NCBI GenBank assembly: GCA_934512135.1
Contig: CAKSWT010000016.1
Coordinates: 1-64,000 of the forward strand
DNA from: an uncultured Oscillospiraceae bacterium
GTDB taxonomy: Bacteria > Bacillota > Clostridia > Oscillospirales > Oscillospiraceae
Direction: 5' to 3'
Length of the DNA: 64,000 nucleotides
Part shown: one piece after another, positions 8,076 through 17,877 of the stretch
Layout of the letters: the number at the start of each line of letters is the position of its first letter
How positions within the stretch are numbered: the first letter of the stretch is position 1
Made by a program: the position numbers and the translations under genes
Notes under the pieces: generated by a model
What the model saw: only the letters and a program-made list of their open reading frames with translations
Told to the model about the DNA's origin: nothing
Databases searched by the model: none

Positions 8076-8993
8076 TTATGCCATGGGATGGAAGATTGCC
8101 TGACTTCCGGAGGCAAAGCTCAGGTCCAAGGTCCCTCGGGCGTTGTCCTCCAGCTTGGACAGGGCCGCAATGAGATATTGGAGCCGATAGGGCAGATCGG
8201 ACCCGTCTCCCAGATCCACCTGGATCCGGTTCTGATAACTCAGATAGGTTTTCTCTCCCACATGGATGGTTCGGATTTGGGACGACAGCCCCGCCGCGGA
8301 AATATCCGCCGCCATGGCCATGGCCTGGTCCCCCAGGGCCGGATCGTCAAAGGCCGCCGGATCTCCTGCCACCGGCATGGTCAGCAGTGTCCCCTGAATG
8401 AGAGGATATGCACTTTCTTCGCTGTCATCCACTTTTTCAAGAACTTTTCCCTGGGAATTTAGCAGCCATTTTGTTCCAACCTCCGATTCTGCCAACACGA
8501 AGGCCTGACATTCCACCAGCGCAAACCCAACGGTTCCCGGCAGAGACTTGGTAACCTCCACCTGCTCCACATAGGGAAGCTTTGTGAGAATCCGGCTGGC
8601 CGCCTTGGTCTTGTTGACGCCCATCAGCACGTCTCCCAGCGTGATTCCGCTGGCCTCCGCAACCTCCTCCGGCGTATAGCGGACGTTTCCGCTGACCTCA
8701 ACGTGCTGCACCCGGAAAAACACCAGCATCAAAAGCAGCACCACCGCCACGGCAATCAGCGTCTTTCCCCACATGGGAATTCCCTGTTCCCGGCCGGCGG
8801 CCTCGCTGTTCTTTTGGGCCTGCTGCTCCATCCGGAGCTTTCGGAAATAGGCCCGCTGGCTTTTGACGCTTCGGCGGGGCGCCTGGGGGGCCGCCGTCTG
8901 ACGGGTGGGCCGGGAGGGCTGCCGGGTTTCGGTTCTTTTTTTCTGTTGAGGCTGAGCCGCCCTAGGGCGGTTTTTTCCTTTGTTCTGCGCCAT
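8076..8993 (-). CDS. ftsQ: Cell division protein FtsQ/DivIB
   Basis: The 305-residue bitopic protein has a long basic cytoplasmic tail (residues 1-75, rich in R, K, Q and P), one membrane helix (TLIAVAVVLLLMLVFF) and a POTRA domain starting VQHVEVSGNVRYTPEEVAEA. The beta domain follows. It joins FtsL and a DivIC-like partner in the divisome and helps activate FtsW and its PBP. The start is at 8993 with AAAGGAGA 7 nt upstream. It directly follows murG with a 17-nt gap, in the murG-ftsQ order common in Clostridia. Confidence 0.93.
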   Translation of the reverse strand: MAQNKGKNRPRAAQPQQKKRTETRQPSRPTRQTAAPQAPRRSVKSQRAYFRKLRMEQQAQKNSEAAGREQGIPMWGKTLIAVAVVLLLMLVFFRVQHVEVSGNVRYTPEEVAEASGITLGDVLMGVNKTKAASRILTKLPYVEQVEVTKSLPGTVGFALVECQAFVLAESEVGTKWLLNSQGKVLEKVDDSEESAYPLIQGTLLTMPVAGDPAAFDDPALGDQAMAMAADISAAGLSSQIRTIHVGEKTYLSYQNRIQVDLGDGSDLPYRLQYLIAALSKLEDNARGTLDLSFASGSQAIFHPMA

Positions 8994-9010
8994 GGGCGTT
9001 TCTCCTTTCC

Positions 9011-10135
9011 TCAGGAACCTGTCAGCTCCAAAATAATATCATAAATCTTCTGGGCGGAATCCGGCACCGCCATGGACTGCACCGCCCGACCCATCTGCTC
9101 CAGCCGTGCCGGGTCCTCCAGCAGAGACCGGGCCGTCTCATAGAGCCGGTCTCCGTCACATTCCGTCTCCCGAAGCACCACGGCAGCCCCGTGCTCCTCC
9201 AGAATTCTGGCGTTTTTCTCCTGGTGATTGTCGGTGACGTTGGGCGAGGGCACAAATATGGCCGGCTTTCCTGCCGCCGCCGTCTCCGCAATGGTGGCAG
9301 CCCCTGCCCGGCAGATCACCAAATCCGCTGCGGCCATCACCTGGGGCATGTCATAGACGTACTCCCGCATGTCAATGGCAGGATGCGCCGCCAGATCCGC
9401 CCCCTGCTCCTTTACATACTCAGGCATCCACTTCCAGCCATAGCTGCCGGTGGCATGGATGTGCTGATAAGGTGTGCCGTCCTGCACCTCCCGGGCCATA
9501 AACCGGGCGATCTTCTTGTTCATCTCCCTGGCTCCCAGGGAGCCCCAATAGCTCACCACCACCGGGCGGTCATCCAGGCCCAGGGCCTTTTTGGCGTCGG
9601 CCTTTTTGGTGAACAGGAACTCGCTGCGAACAGGCATCCCCACCACCCGGACCTTTTCCGGATGGGGATAGCAGCTGCGGCTCTCCTCAAAGGACACCAT
9701 CACCCGGTCCATCTTGTCCATCACCAGCCGTGTGGTCAGACCGGGAACTGCGTTGGATTCGTGGATGGCTGTGGGAATGCCCCGCTTCGCCCCCTGATGA
9801 AGCATGGGATAGCTGGCATAGCCGCCGGTGCCCACAATAATGTCCGGCCTAAAGTCCCGGATGATTTGATCCGCCTTCCGGCGGCTGCTGAGCATATAGC
9901 TCACGGCCACAATGTTGTGGATGATATTCTTGGGGGTGGGCTTCCGCCAGAAGCTGGCGATCTGCACGGTCTCCAGCGAAAATCCGGCTCGGGGCACCAA
10001 ATCCGCCTCCATGCCGTCCACGGCTCCCACAAAGAGAATCTTGGCCTCAGGCTGCCGTTCCCGGAGCAAATTGGCCACGGCAATGGCGGGACTGATATGG
10101 CCTCCGGTGCCGCCGCAGGTAAAAATCACATTCAT
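9011..10135 (-). CDS. murG: MurG, lipid II synthase (GlcNAc transferase)
   Basis: MurG adds GlcNAc from UDP-GlcNAc to lipid I at the inner face of the membrane. The protein is 374 residues starting MNVIFTCGGTGGHISPA, the glycine-rich donor-site loop, with the second-domain motif ICRAGAATIAETAAAGKPAI that binds UDP-GlcNAc. The ATG at 10135 is chosen because family homology begins there; the open frame extends much further upstream inside ftsW and is not coding. A GAGG lies 11 nt upstream. The gap to ftsW is 47 nt. Confidence 0.96.
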   Translation of the reverse strand: MNVIFTCGGTGGHISPAIAVANLLRERQPEAKILFVGAVDGMEADLVPRAGFSLETVQIASFWRKPTPKNIIHNIVAVSYMLSSRRKADQIIRDFRPDIIVGTGGYASYPMLHQGAKRGIPTAIHESNAVPGLTTRLVMDKMDRVMVSFEESRSCYPHPEKVRVVGMPVRSEFLFTKKADAKKALGLDDRPVVVSYWGSLGAREMNKKIARFMAREVQDGTPYQHIHATGSYGWKWMPEYVKEQGADLAAHPAIDMREYVYDMPQVMAAADLVICRAGAATIAETAAAGKPAIFVPSPNVTDNHQEKNARILEEHGAAVVLRETECDGDRLYETARSLLEDPARLEQMGRAVQSMAVPDSAQKIYDIILELTGS

Positions 10136-10182
10136 GCGTTTCACAACCTCTATTTCATCCTGGCAGCGGGGCTGCCTGATAC

Positions 10183-11319
10183 TTACAAAAATCCAGCAGA
10201 GCACTGCCGGGAGGCCCCTAAAACCAGGCCCATCTCCCCCAGCTGAATCAGCAGCGCCGTACCTCCATAGCTGAAGAACGGCAGGGAAATGCCTGTAGAG
10301 GGCAGAAGATTTGTCACCACGCCGATATTGAAAAACACCTGTAAGGCCGTCAGCGTAGTAATTCCGGCCACCATCAGGGACAGGAACCGGTCCCGCAGGT
10401 GCATGGCGATATAGTACCCCCGGAGAATCAGCAGAGCGTAGAGGGTCAAAATCGCCAGCGCCCCCATAAGCCCCAACTCCTCGCAGGCGATGGCAAAGAT
10501 ATAGTCGTTGTGCTCCTCCGGGAGGTAGAGATATTTTTGGCGGCCCTGGCCAAAGCCCAGGCCCCAAAGTCCGCCGCTGCCGATGGCATACAGGGACTGG
10601 ATGATCTGATAACCGCTGTCCGCCGGGTCCGAAAAGGGGTCCCGCCAGGCTGTGATCCGGGAGGCCTCATAGCCTCCGGCCCCCAAAATCACCGCCAGTC
10701 CCAGGAGCATCAATCCGCCTCCCAGCAGAAACCACCGGTATTTTACCCCGCCCAGAAACAGCATGGCTCCGGCGGTACAGGCAATGATCACAATGGCGGA
10801 ATTGTGGGGCTCCAGCCGCAGCAGCACCACAATCACTCCCAAAATGGCGGCGAAGGGGGCAATGCCCCAGCGGAAGGTCTCCATTTTCTCCTGGAAGGCG
10901 GCGATCATGGCGCCGTAGCTGAGAATCACTCCCAGCTTGGCAATTTCCGAGGGCTGAAAGGAGACGCCCAGACGGACCCACCGGGTGGCTCCATTCTCCG
11001 ATTGGCCGATTCCCGGCACAAATACCAGCGCCAGGCACAGCACTGACACCCCCAGAATGGGAAAGGCCAGCCTTCGGATCACCTGGGGCCGAACCCGGCT
11101 GATGGCCAGCATCGCCCCCACTCCCGCCAGGGAAAACATCAGCTGACGCCGAAAGAAGTACAGACAATCCCCGGTCTCATACCGGGCCCTGGCGTAGCTG
11201 GCCGACAGAATCATCAGCAGCCCCAAGGCCGTCAGCACCAAGGTCAGCAGCAGAAAGGGCAGGTCCACAAGGCTCCCCCGCTCCCGTTTTTCCACGTCCG
11301 GCAGCCCAGGTCCTCTCAT
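10183..11319 (-). CDS. ftsW: FtsW, SEDS peptidoglycan glycosyltransferase
   Basis: This polytopic protein of 378 residues with about ten membrane spans polymerises lipid II at the septum together with a class B PBP. Diagnostic SEDS sequences are RWVRLGVSFQPSEIAKLGV, PEEHNDYIFAIACEELG (containing the catalytic Asp region) and NLLPSTGISLPFFSYGG. The ATG at 11319 has AGGAGG 4 nt upstream. It sits between mraY and murG, as in most dcw clusters, which supports FtsW rather than RodA or SpoVE. Confidence 0.95.
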   Translation of the reverse strand: MRGPGLPDVEKRERGSLVDLPFLLLTLVLTALGLLMILSASYARARYETGDCLYFFRRQLMFSLAGVGAMLAISRVRPQVIRRLAFPILGVSVLCLALVFVPGIGQSENGATRWVRLGVSFQPSEIAKLGVILSYGAMIAAFQEKMETFRWGIAPFAAILGVIVVLLRLEPHNSAIVIIACTAGAMLFLGGVKYRWFLLGGGLMLLGLAVILGAGGYEASRITAWRDPFSDPADSGYQIIQSLYAIGSGGLWGLGFGQGRQKYLYLPEEHNDYIFAIACEELGLMGALAILTLYALLILRGYYIAMHLRDRFLSLMVAGITTLTALQVFFNIGVVTNLLPSTGISLPFFSYGGTALLIQLGEMGLVLGASRQCSAGFL

Positions 11320-11341
11320 GGCGCCTCCTATCTTATTTTAA

Positions 11342-12319
11342 TCAAAAGCGATGCATGACCCCCACATAGGCCAAAATGCAAAAGACCACGGTGATGGCGG
11401 TAAACACCCCCACGATCTTCACCTCGCTCCAGCCACACTTCTCAAAGTGATGGTGCAGCGGCGCCATTTTGAAGATGCGCTTCCCGTGGGTCAGCTTAAA
11501 ATAGCCCACCTGGATGATGTCGCTGAGGGTCTCCACAATGTAGATAATGCCCACCAGAATCAGAATCAAGGGCATATCCAGGGCGTAGGCCAAGCCGCAC
11601 ACCGCCCCGCCCAAAAACAAGGATCCAGTGTCTCCCATAAACACCTTGGCCGGGTGGAAGTTGTAGATAAGGAAGCCGCACAGGCCGCCCACCAGCGCAG
11701 CGGCCAGCTGAGAGGCCCCGATCTTCTGCCACTGCCAAGCTACCACCGCATAGAACAGCATCACGGGAATGGTCACCGAGGAGGAAAGGCCGTCCACACC
11801 GTCGGTGAGATTCACCGCGTTGACCGTGCCCACAATAATGAAGATGCTGAGAATCAAGTACAGCACCCAGGGAATCGTGATGCTGAGATTGGCAAAGGGG
11901 ATGTACAGCTGGGAGGTGAGATGGCCCGTCTTGCGGAGCACCACCAGATACAGGGCGGCGGCGGCCAGCTGAAGCAGGAGCTTCTGGATTTCCGTCAGGC
12001 CCAGATTCCGTTTTTTCCTCACCTTGATGAAATCATCCAAAAAACCGATGATGCCGAAGATCAGCGCAAAGCAGTACACCAGCAGATAGGTGTAGTCCCC
12101 GGAGCGGAAGCCCCCGATGGCTGTGACAATGCACACCAGGCAGGCAAAGATAAACATCAGGCCTCCCATCACCGGAGTCCCCTGCTTGGAATTGTGCCAG
12201 GTGGGTCCCACCTCCCGGATGCTCTGGCCCACATGCAGGGCCCGCAGGGCCGGGATTAAAAATCTGCCTGCAACCGCGCTGACCACAAAGGCCAGCACAC
12301 AGGTAATGATGCTTTCCAT
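11342..12319 (-). CDS. mraY: MraY, phospho-MurNAc-pentapeptide transferase
   Basis: MraY moves phospho-MurNAc-pentapeptide from UDP onto undecaprenyl phosphate, making lipid I. It is 325 residues with ten predicted membrane spans. Active-site motifs visible are FLDDFIK, NAVNLTDGVDGL, the MGDTGSLFLGG loop and the C-terminal histidine cluster APLHHHFEKCGWSE. GGAGG lies 10 nt before the ATG. The gaps are 20 nt from murF and 22 nt to ftsW. Confidence 0.97.
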   Translation of the reverse strand: MESIITCVLAFVVSAVAGRFLIPALRALHVGQSIREVGPTWHNSKQGTPVMGGLMFIFACLVCIVTAIGGFRSGDYTYLLVYCFALIFGIIGFLDDFIKVRKKRNLGLTEIQKLLLQLAAAALYLVVLRKTGHLTSQLYIPFANLSITIPWVLYLILSIFIIVGTVNAVNLTDGVDGLSSSVTIPVMLFYAVVAWQWQKIGASQLAAALVGGLCGFLIYNFHPAKVFMGDTGSLFLGGAVCGLAYALDMPLILILVGIIYIVETLSDIIQVGYFKLTHGKRIFKMAPLHHHFEKCGWSEVKIVGVFTAITVVFCILAYVGVMHRF

Positions 12320-12339
12320 AATTGTATATCCTCCGTTGA

Positions 12340-13716
12340 TTAGTCGTCCTTCATAAACTCCTTCAGGAGCGCCTCCATGTGCATTCCGTGGCTGCCCTTA
12401 AACAGCAGCACGTCTCCGGGCTTTGCCCGGTTCCGAAGCACATTGAGCAGCTCCTCCTGGGACAGGAAGTTCATGGCGCTGCGCTGTCCCATGCCGCCGG
12501 TGATGGCCCCTTGGACCATATGGCCCGACTGGGGACCATAGGTGAGCAGCAGATCGGACTTATAAGCCGCCACCCGGCCGATGCGGTAGTGCTCGGCGCT
12601 GGAATGGTTGCCCAGCTCCAGCATATCTCCCAACACGGCAATGCGCTTAAACTTATCCCCGGAGCCGCTGGTATCTCTCAGCACCCGCAGGGCCGCCTCG
12701 GTGGATTCCGGTCCGGCGTTGTAGGTGTCGTCGATGATGGTATAGCCCCCCCAGTGGAGCGTCTGCTGCCGCTGGCTGGTGTTCACATAGCCCTTCATGG
12801 CCTCTTGGATCTTCTCCACCGGCACCTGGTAGTACAGGGCCACGGAAATGGCCGCCAGGGCGTTATGGACATTGTGCAGACCCCCCACCGCCAGCTCCAC
12901 CTGGAAGTCCTGATCCATTCCCTGGACCCGGAAAACGCTTTTTCCCTCCATCAGCTGAATCTCCGAGGCCCGAATATCACAGCCGGGATTCTCTATGCCG
13001 AAGTACCAGGTTTTCTCCCGGTTGCTCTCCCGGAGATTCCACAGCAGCGGCTCGTCCCCGTTGAAGAAGCAAGTACCCCCGGGGCGCAGCCCCTCCAGGA
13101 TCTCCAGCTTGGCCTTGAGGATGCCCTCCCGGCTGCCCAGATTTTCAATATGCATACTGCCGATGTTGGTGATCACCACCGTATCCGGCCGGCCGATGGA
13201 GGTCAGCAGCCGCATCTCCCCGAAATGGTTCATGCCCATTTCCAGCACCAGCATCTGACACTCCGGGTTCACCTTGCCGATGGTCACCGGCAGGCCGATG
13301 TCGTTGTTGTAGTTTTTCACCGTGCCGCAGGTCCGATAGGACTGCTTCAACAGCGCCATAATCATGGTCCGGGTGGTGGTTTTCCCCACGCTGCCGGTAA
13401 TGGCCACCGTCTTGCAGTGCAGGGTCTCCTTATAAGCCGCGGCGATGTCCCCCATGGCCTTCCGGGTGTCTGACACCGTCACCGTAGGCAGCTCTACATC
13501 CACCGGATGGGTCACCACGGCAGCGGCAGCTCCGGCGGCCTTGGCAGCGGCCACATAGTTATGTCCGTCATGCTCCCCTTCCAGGGCAAAGAACAGCCCG
13601 CCGGCCTCGATCTCCCGAGAGTCATGGCAAAGGCCGTTGACGGTGACGGATTCAACCTGCGGTTCCACGGTTCCGCCGCACCACTGTGCAATCTCTTTGA
13701 GGGTTGTGGGCTTCAT
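12340..13716 (-). CDS. murF: MurF, UDP-MurNAc-tripeptide D-Ala-D-Ala ligase
   Basis: This 458-residue Mur ligase adds the D-Ala-D-Ala dipeptide in the cytoplasm. The N-terminal UDP-binding domain contains GLCHDSREIEAGGLFFAL, the ATP loop is TGSVGKTTTRTMI, and the C-terminal domain has DDTYNAGPESTEAALRVL. It starts 3 nt after the murE stop, so the two are translationally coupled. A ddl gene at 29-30 kb would supply the dipeptide. Confidence 0.97.
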   Translation of the reverse strand: MKPTTLKEIAQWCGGTVEPQVESVTVNGLCHDSREIEAGGLFFALEGEHDGHNYVAAAKAAGAAAAVVTHPVDVELPTVTVSDTRKAMGDIAAAYKETLHCKTVAITGSVGKTTTRTMIMALLKQSYRTCGTVKNYNNDIGLPVTIGKVNPECQMLVLEMGMNHFGEMRLLTSIGRPDTVVITNIGSMHIENLGSREGILKAKLEILEGLRPGGTCFFNGDEPLLWNLRESNREKTWYFGIENPGCDIRASEIQLMEGKSVFRVQGMDQDFQVELAVGGLHNVHNALAAISVALYYQVPVEKIQEAMKGYVNTSQRQQTLHWGGYTIIDDTYNAGPESTEAALRVLRDTSGSGDKFKRIAVLGDMLELGNHSSAEHYRIGRVAAYKSDLLLTYGPQSGHMVQGAITGGMGQRSAMNFLSQEELLNVLRNRAKPGDVLLFKGSHGMHMEALLKEFMKDD

Positions 13717-13719
13717 ATT

Positions 13720-15171
13720 TTATCGTCCCTTCTGTTCCTGGAGGGCGGCGGCAACTTCCTCCCGCTCGTCCAGATGTGTCTTTTCTGTTCCAAGGATCTG
13801 GTAGGTCTCGTGGCCCTTGCCGCAGAGCACAATGATGTCGTCTTTTTTCGCAAGCTCCATGGCCATGCGAATGGCCTTCCGGCGATTTTCCTCCACCACG
13901 CAGTTGGACCGGTCCGGGATTCCCGCCAGGATCTGCTGTAGAATCTGGAAGGGATCCTCCGTGCGGGGATTGTCCGAGGTGATCACGGCGATGTCCGACA
14001 GCCGGGCGCCGATCTCCCCCATGATGGGCCGCTTGGTATTGTCCCGGTCGCCGCCGCATCCGAACACGGAAATCACCCGGCCCTTGCAGAAGCCCCGAAC
14101 CGAGCGGAGCACATTCTCCAGAGAATCCGGTGTGTGGGCATAGTCAATGAGCACGGTATAGTCGGTGCCCGGCGTTGGCACCACCTCCACCCGGCCCTTG
14201 ACCCCGTGGGCCGTCTCCAGGGCCGCGGCGGCATCCTCCAGCGTAATTCCCAGGGCCAGCGCCGCCCCCAGCACGCCCAGAGCGTTGTACACGGTAAACC
14301 CGCCGGGAATCCCCAGCCGGATCGGCGCGGACTGCCCCTGATACCGGGCGGTAAAGGACACACTGTCGGAATGAAGCACGGCGTGCTCCGCCATCAGATC
14401 CGCCGGATGATGCTGCCCATAGGTCAGCGGCCGGCAGGTGGCCTGGGCCATAATCTCCTCGCTGGCCTCATCGTCCAGATTATACACTCCCACGTCACAC
14501 ATGCGGAACAGCCGGGCCTTGGCGTTTCGATATTCCTCCATGGTCTTGTGGAAGTCCAGATGGTCCTGGGTGAGGTTGGTGAACATCCCCACCTGGAAAT
14601 GAACCCCAGCCACCCGGTCCAGCACCAGCGCATGGGAGGACACCTCCATAACCACATGGGTACAGCCGGCCTCCGCCATCTGGGCAAAGAGCTTCTGAAG
14701 CTCATAGGATTCCGGGGTGGTGCGCTCCGTCTCGAGGACCTCTTCCCCGATCATATTCTGAATGGTGCCCACCAGTCCCACTTTGGCCCCCAGGGTCTTT
14801 TCCAGAAGGGTTTTTAGCAGATAGGTGGTGGTGGTCTTCCCGTTGGTACCGGTGACCCCGATAAAGGTCATCCGATTGGCCGGATGGCCAAAAAAGTTTG
14901 CCGAGACCAGGGCCAGGGCCAGCCGGGTGTCCTTCACCTGGACGTAGGGAATCTGTCCCTCCGGGACATGCTCACACAGCACCGCCGCTGCCCCCTTCTC
15001 CAGGGCCATGGGAATAAACCGATGGCCGTCGGAGGCAAAGCCTGTCACCGCCACAAACAGCTTCCCCGGCCGGACCTGCCGGGAATCATAGGCAATCCCC
15101 GGAATCTCCAGCTCCAGAGAAACACCGGTTGACACAATATCAATTCCTGCCAGAATATCTCGAAGTTTCAT
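13720..15171 (-). CDS. murE: MurE, UDP-MurNAc-dipeptide: meso-DAP ligase
   Basis: The protein is 483 residues from the ATG at 15171, which has AAGGAGG 5 nt upstream; an earlier in-frame start overlaps the PBP gene. Motifs are the ATP loop VTGTNGKTTTTYLL, DYAHTPDSLENVL, and SDNPRTEDP. The DNPR sequence is the established marker for meso-diaminopimelate rather than lysine, so the wall is predicted to be of the DAP type. It begins 10 nt after the PBP stop and precedes murF by 3 nt. Confidence 0.96.
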   Translation of the reverse strand: MKLRDILAGIDIVSTGVSLELEIPGIAYDSRQVRPGKLFVAVTGFASDGHRFIPMALEKGAAAVLCEHVPEGQIPYVQVKDTRLALALVSANFFGHPANRMTFIGVTGTNGKTTTTYLLKTLLEKTLGAKVGLVGTIQNMIGEEVLETERTTPESYELQKLFAQMAEAGCTHVVMEVSSHALVLDRVAGVHFQVGMFTNLTQDHLDFHKTMEEYRNAKARLFRMCDVGVYNLDDEASEEIMAQATCRPLTYGQHHPADLMAEHAVLHSDSVSFTARYQGQSAPIRLGIPGGFTVYNALGVLGAALALGITLEDAAAALETAHGVKGRVEVVPTPGTDYTVLIDYAHTPDSLENVLRSVRGFCKGRVISVFGCGGDRDNTKRPIMGEIGARLSDIAVITSDNPRTEDPFQILQQILAGIPDRSNCVVEENRRKAIRMAMELAKKDDIIVLCGKGHETYQILGTEKTHLDEREEVAAALQEQKGR

Positions 15172-15181
15172 AGCGTCCTCC

Positions 15182-17500
15182 TTAGTCTCTCGCGCCAAGG
15201 TCCGAAAACTCCACCGCTACCACCGTTCCCGGCCCGACGGTCTGACCGGCCTCCGGGCGCTGAGACGCAGCCACAATAGAGCCTTCTCCTGACGCGCCGA
15301 TAATTTTCATATACAGTCCCTGGCCGGTGAGCAGTGCGTTTGCCGTCTCGGCGTCTTTTCCCACCACATCCGGCACCGTCACCTGCCCCACAGGCTGGTG
15401 CGCTCCAAAATACAGCACAATCTCACTGTCTCCGGGGATCACGGCCCCCGCCGGAGGCACCTGCTCCGTCACCGTCTCCCCGTCTCCCTGGCTGCGGAAG
15501 GTCAGCTGTTTTTCCGCCAGCGCCTCCTTAGCCGCCTCGGCCGTCATGCCGGACACGTCCGGCACGGACACATCGGCCCGGGCCGCCTCCTCCTGGGAGT
15601 AGTCCGGCTGAATCCCCAAATAGGGCAGGATGTCTCCCAGCACATCCCGAACCGTCGGCGCCCCCATCTGGCCGCCGGAGATGTAATATCCCGTGGCGGG
15701 AGAGGGCGTATCCAGCGCCACCAGCACAATGTATCTGGGATGATCCATGGGAGCAATACCCACAAAGGAGACGATCTTATCCTCCACCGGATTGCCCTCC
15801 TCGTCGAATACGTCGATCTTCTCCGAGGTGCCGGTTTTTCCGCCGATCCGATACCCGGCAATCTGGGCGTTTTTCGCCGTCCCCTGGGATACTACGGATT
15901 CCAGCAGCTGGCACATGGCCTGTGAGGTCTGCTGGCTGATGACCTGACGAAGTACAGTGCGTCCCTGTTCCTCCACCAGGCTGCCATCCTGGTCCAGCAC
16001 CTGCTTCACCACATGGGGTTCCAGGAGATAGCCGCCGTTTACCACTGCGGCAATGGCCCGCACCAGCTGCAACGGGGTGATCTTAAAGGTCTGGCCAAAG
16101 GCGGCGGAGGTCAGGGAGGCATAGCTGTCCGGATTGGCCAGGGTTGCCTCGTCAAAGAAGATGCCGCTGGCCTCCCCGCCCAGCTCAATGCCCGTCTGCT
16201 CTGTCAGGCCAAACTGCCGGACGTACTCATAGAGCTTTTCCCCGCCCAGGCGGATGCCGATGTTGGCAAAGGCCACGTTACAGGAGTTCTGCAGAGCCTC
16301 CGCAGTGGACTGCTGGCCATGTCCTGCGGACTTCCAGCAGTGGAGGGGTCTGGTCCGGCCCTTGACCGAGGTACTGCCGGAGCAGTAAAAGCTGTCGGAA
16401 AGACTCACCGCCCCCTCCTCCAACGCTGCGGCCAGGGTGATGCATTTGAAGGTTGAGCCAGGTTCATAGCCGTCTGAAATCACACGGTTCCGCCACTGGC
16501 TCAGCCGGGCATTCACCAGCGCCTCCTGATAGGCGTCCATCAGGGACTGCTGCTCCGCCGCCGGAGCCTCCAGGGCCGCCTGCCGCTGGGCCTCCAGGGC
16601 CTGACGGGTCTGGGTGTCGTAAATCTCGGCGTAGTGGTTGGGATCATAGCCGGACAACGTGGCCATGGCCAAAATGTCTCCGTTTTCCACGTCCATCACC
16701 ACGCCAAAGGCGCCGTTCTCCACGTCGTACTGGGCAATGGCCTCGGCCATATGCTTTTCCAGCATCTCCTGGACGGTCTGGTCTATGGTGAGCACCAGGT
16801 CGTATCCCCTGGCGGCATCGTAATAGGTCTCGTGGTGGAACTCCATCTCTGCCCCATAATTGCCCTTGGCGGAGACGATGCTCCCGTTCCGGCCGGTAAG
16901 GGTTTTGTCATAGGCGGCCTCGATTCCGTCCAGTCCGGTGTTGTCGCTGCCCACGAAGCCCATGACTTGGGCCGCCAGGGCTCCGGCGGGATAGTACCGC
17001 TTGGTATCCGGCTCCAGATAGACCCCCGTGACATCCTCCCGGGCCAGATAGGCCCGGACCTGGGCCGCCTCCTGTTGCTCCACCTTGCGCTTGACAATCT
17101 GATAGCGATAGCTGGTATCGGCCATAAGGCCTTGAATTTTCTCCTGGTCCACGGACAAAATATCGCTGAGGGCCTTGGCAATGGCTTGGGTGTCCTGGCC
17201 GGACAGCGAGAGCTCATTGGGGTCCATACAGACATTTTCCACGTCGGCGCTTACCGCCAGAAGATTCATATTACGGTCGTAGATCGTACCTCGGGAGGCC
17301 GTCACCCGGCTGGTTCTGGTCTGGTTTTCCGCCGCCAGCCGGCTGAGCATGGAATGGTCCAAAATTTGCAGCTTGACCAGCCGCGCCGTCAGCGGGACAA
17401 AGGCCACCACGCCGAAAAGAACCATAAGAATGGCAGTCCGCCGCAGAATGCTTCGGTCGGCACTGCCGGGGAATCTGGGCTTGGAACCATGGGACCGCAC
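15182..17500 (-). CDS. ftsI: Class B penicillin-binding protein with two PASTA domains (FtsI/PbpB/SpoVD type)
   Basis: This septal transpeptidase has 772 residues. It has a single membrane anchor near residues 21-40, a dimerisation domain (ASRGTIYDRNMNLLAVS), then the catalytic domain with STFK at 349-352, SCN at 406-408 and KTGT at 555-558. Two PASTA repeats close the protein (VSVPDVSGMTAEAA and VTVPDVVGKDAETA). The start is a GTG at 17500 with AAGGAGG 7 nt upstream. Two PASTA repeats match B. subtilis PbpB more than SpoVD. As the only class B PBP in this cluster it may serve division, sporulation or both. Confidence 0.94.
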   Translation of the reverse strand: MRSHGSKPRFPGSADRSILRRTAILMVLFGVVAFVPLTARLVKLQILDHSMLSRLAAENQTRTSRVTASRGTIYDRNMNLLAVSADVENVCMDPNELSLSGQDTQAIAKALSDILSVDQEKIQGLMADTSYRYQIVKRKVEQQEAAQVRAYLAREDVTGVYLEPDTKRYYPAGALAAQVMGFVGSDNTGLDGIEAAYDKTLTGRNGSIVSAKGNYGAEMEFHHETYYDAARGYDLVLTIDQTVQEMLEKHMAEAIAQYDVENGAFGVVMDVENGDILAMATLSGYDPNHYAEIYDTQTRQALEAQRQAALEAPAAEQQSLMDAYQEALVNARLSQWRNRVISDGYEPGSTFKCITLAAALEEGAVSLSDSFYCSGSTSVKGRTRPLHCWKSAGHGQQSTAEALQNSCNVAFANIGIRLGGEKLYEYVRQFGLTEQTGIELGGEASGIFFDEATLANPDSYASLTSAAFGQTFKITPLQLVRAIAAVVNGGYLLEPHVVKQVLDQDGSLVEEQGRTVLRQVISQQTSQAMCQLLESVVSQGTAKNAQIAGYRIGGKTGTSEKIDVFDEEGNPVEDKIVSFVGIAPMDHPRYIVLVALDTPSPATGYYISGGQMGAPTVRDVLGDILPYLGIQPDYSQEEAARADVSVPDVSGMTAEAAKEALAEKQLTFRSQGDGETVTEQVPPAGAVIPGDSEIVLYFGAHQPVGQVTVPDVVGKDAETANALLTGQGLYMKIIGASGEGSIVAASQRPEAGQTVGPGTVVAVEFSDLGARD

Positions 17501-17564
17501 AAGGACGCCTCCTTTCAGGCTAGGGTCTTTACAGGATATGCCCGAAAAACGTCCGTTATGTTTG

Positions 17565-17873
17565 TCAGTCCGCCATGCCGCCCCGGATGTGGAGGATCTC
17601 CACCTGCTCCGGGTCCAGCGGCTGAAGCCCCAGGGCCTCCGCCTGCCGGGAAAGGTCCGGCTGTTCCGCCATTTGGCGCTTGAGCTCCTGCAGCTCCTGC
17701 CGCCGTTCCTGGACGGCGGTTTCCAGCGTCAAATTCTCCTGGCGAAGCTCATAGAGCCGCACATTGGCCCCCAGCATCATCCCCAGCAGCAGGGCTGCAA
17801 TCCCTCCCCCCAGCAGCACGCCGGGGCGAAGCCGCCGGGCTTGTTCCACTTCCCGCACCGTCCCCCTGCTCAT
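17565..17873 (-). CDS. ftsL: FtsL-like septum protein
   Basis: This short bitopic protein (102 residues from the ATG at 17873) has one membrane helix (LLGGGIAALLLGMMLGANV) followed by a leucine-zipper-like coiled coil (LYELRQENLTLETAVQERRQ, onward). This is the FtsL/DivIC architecture. Position between rsmH and the PBP gene is the diagnostic FtsL locus; sequence alone is poorly conserved in this family. The ATG lies 4 nt past the rsmH stop. In-frame GTG codons 15 and 24 nt later, behind AGGGGG, are alternative starts. Confidence 0.8.
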   Translation of the reverse strand: MSRGTVREVEQARRLRPGVLLGGGIAALLLGMMLGANVRLYELRQENLTLETAVQERRQELQELKRQMAEQPDLSRQAEALGLQPLDPEQVEILHIRGGMAD

Positions 17874-17877
17874 CCTT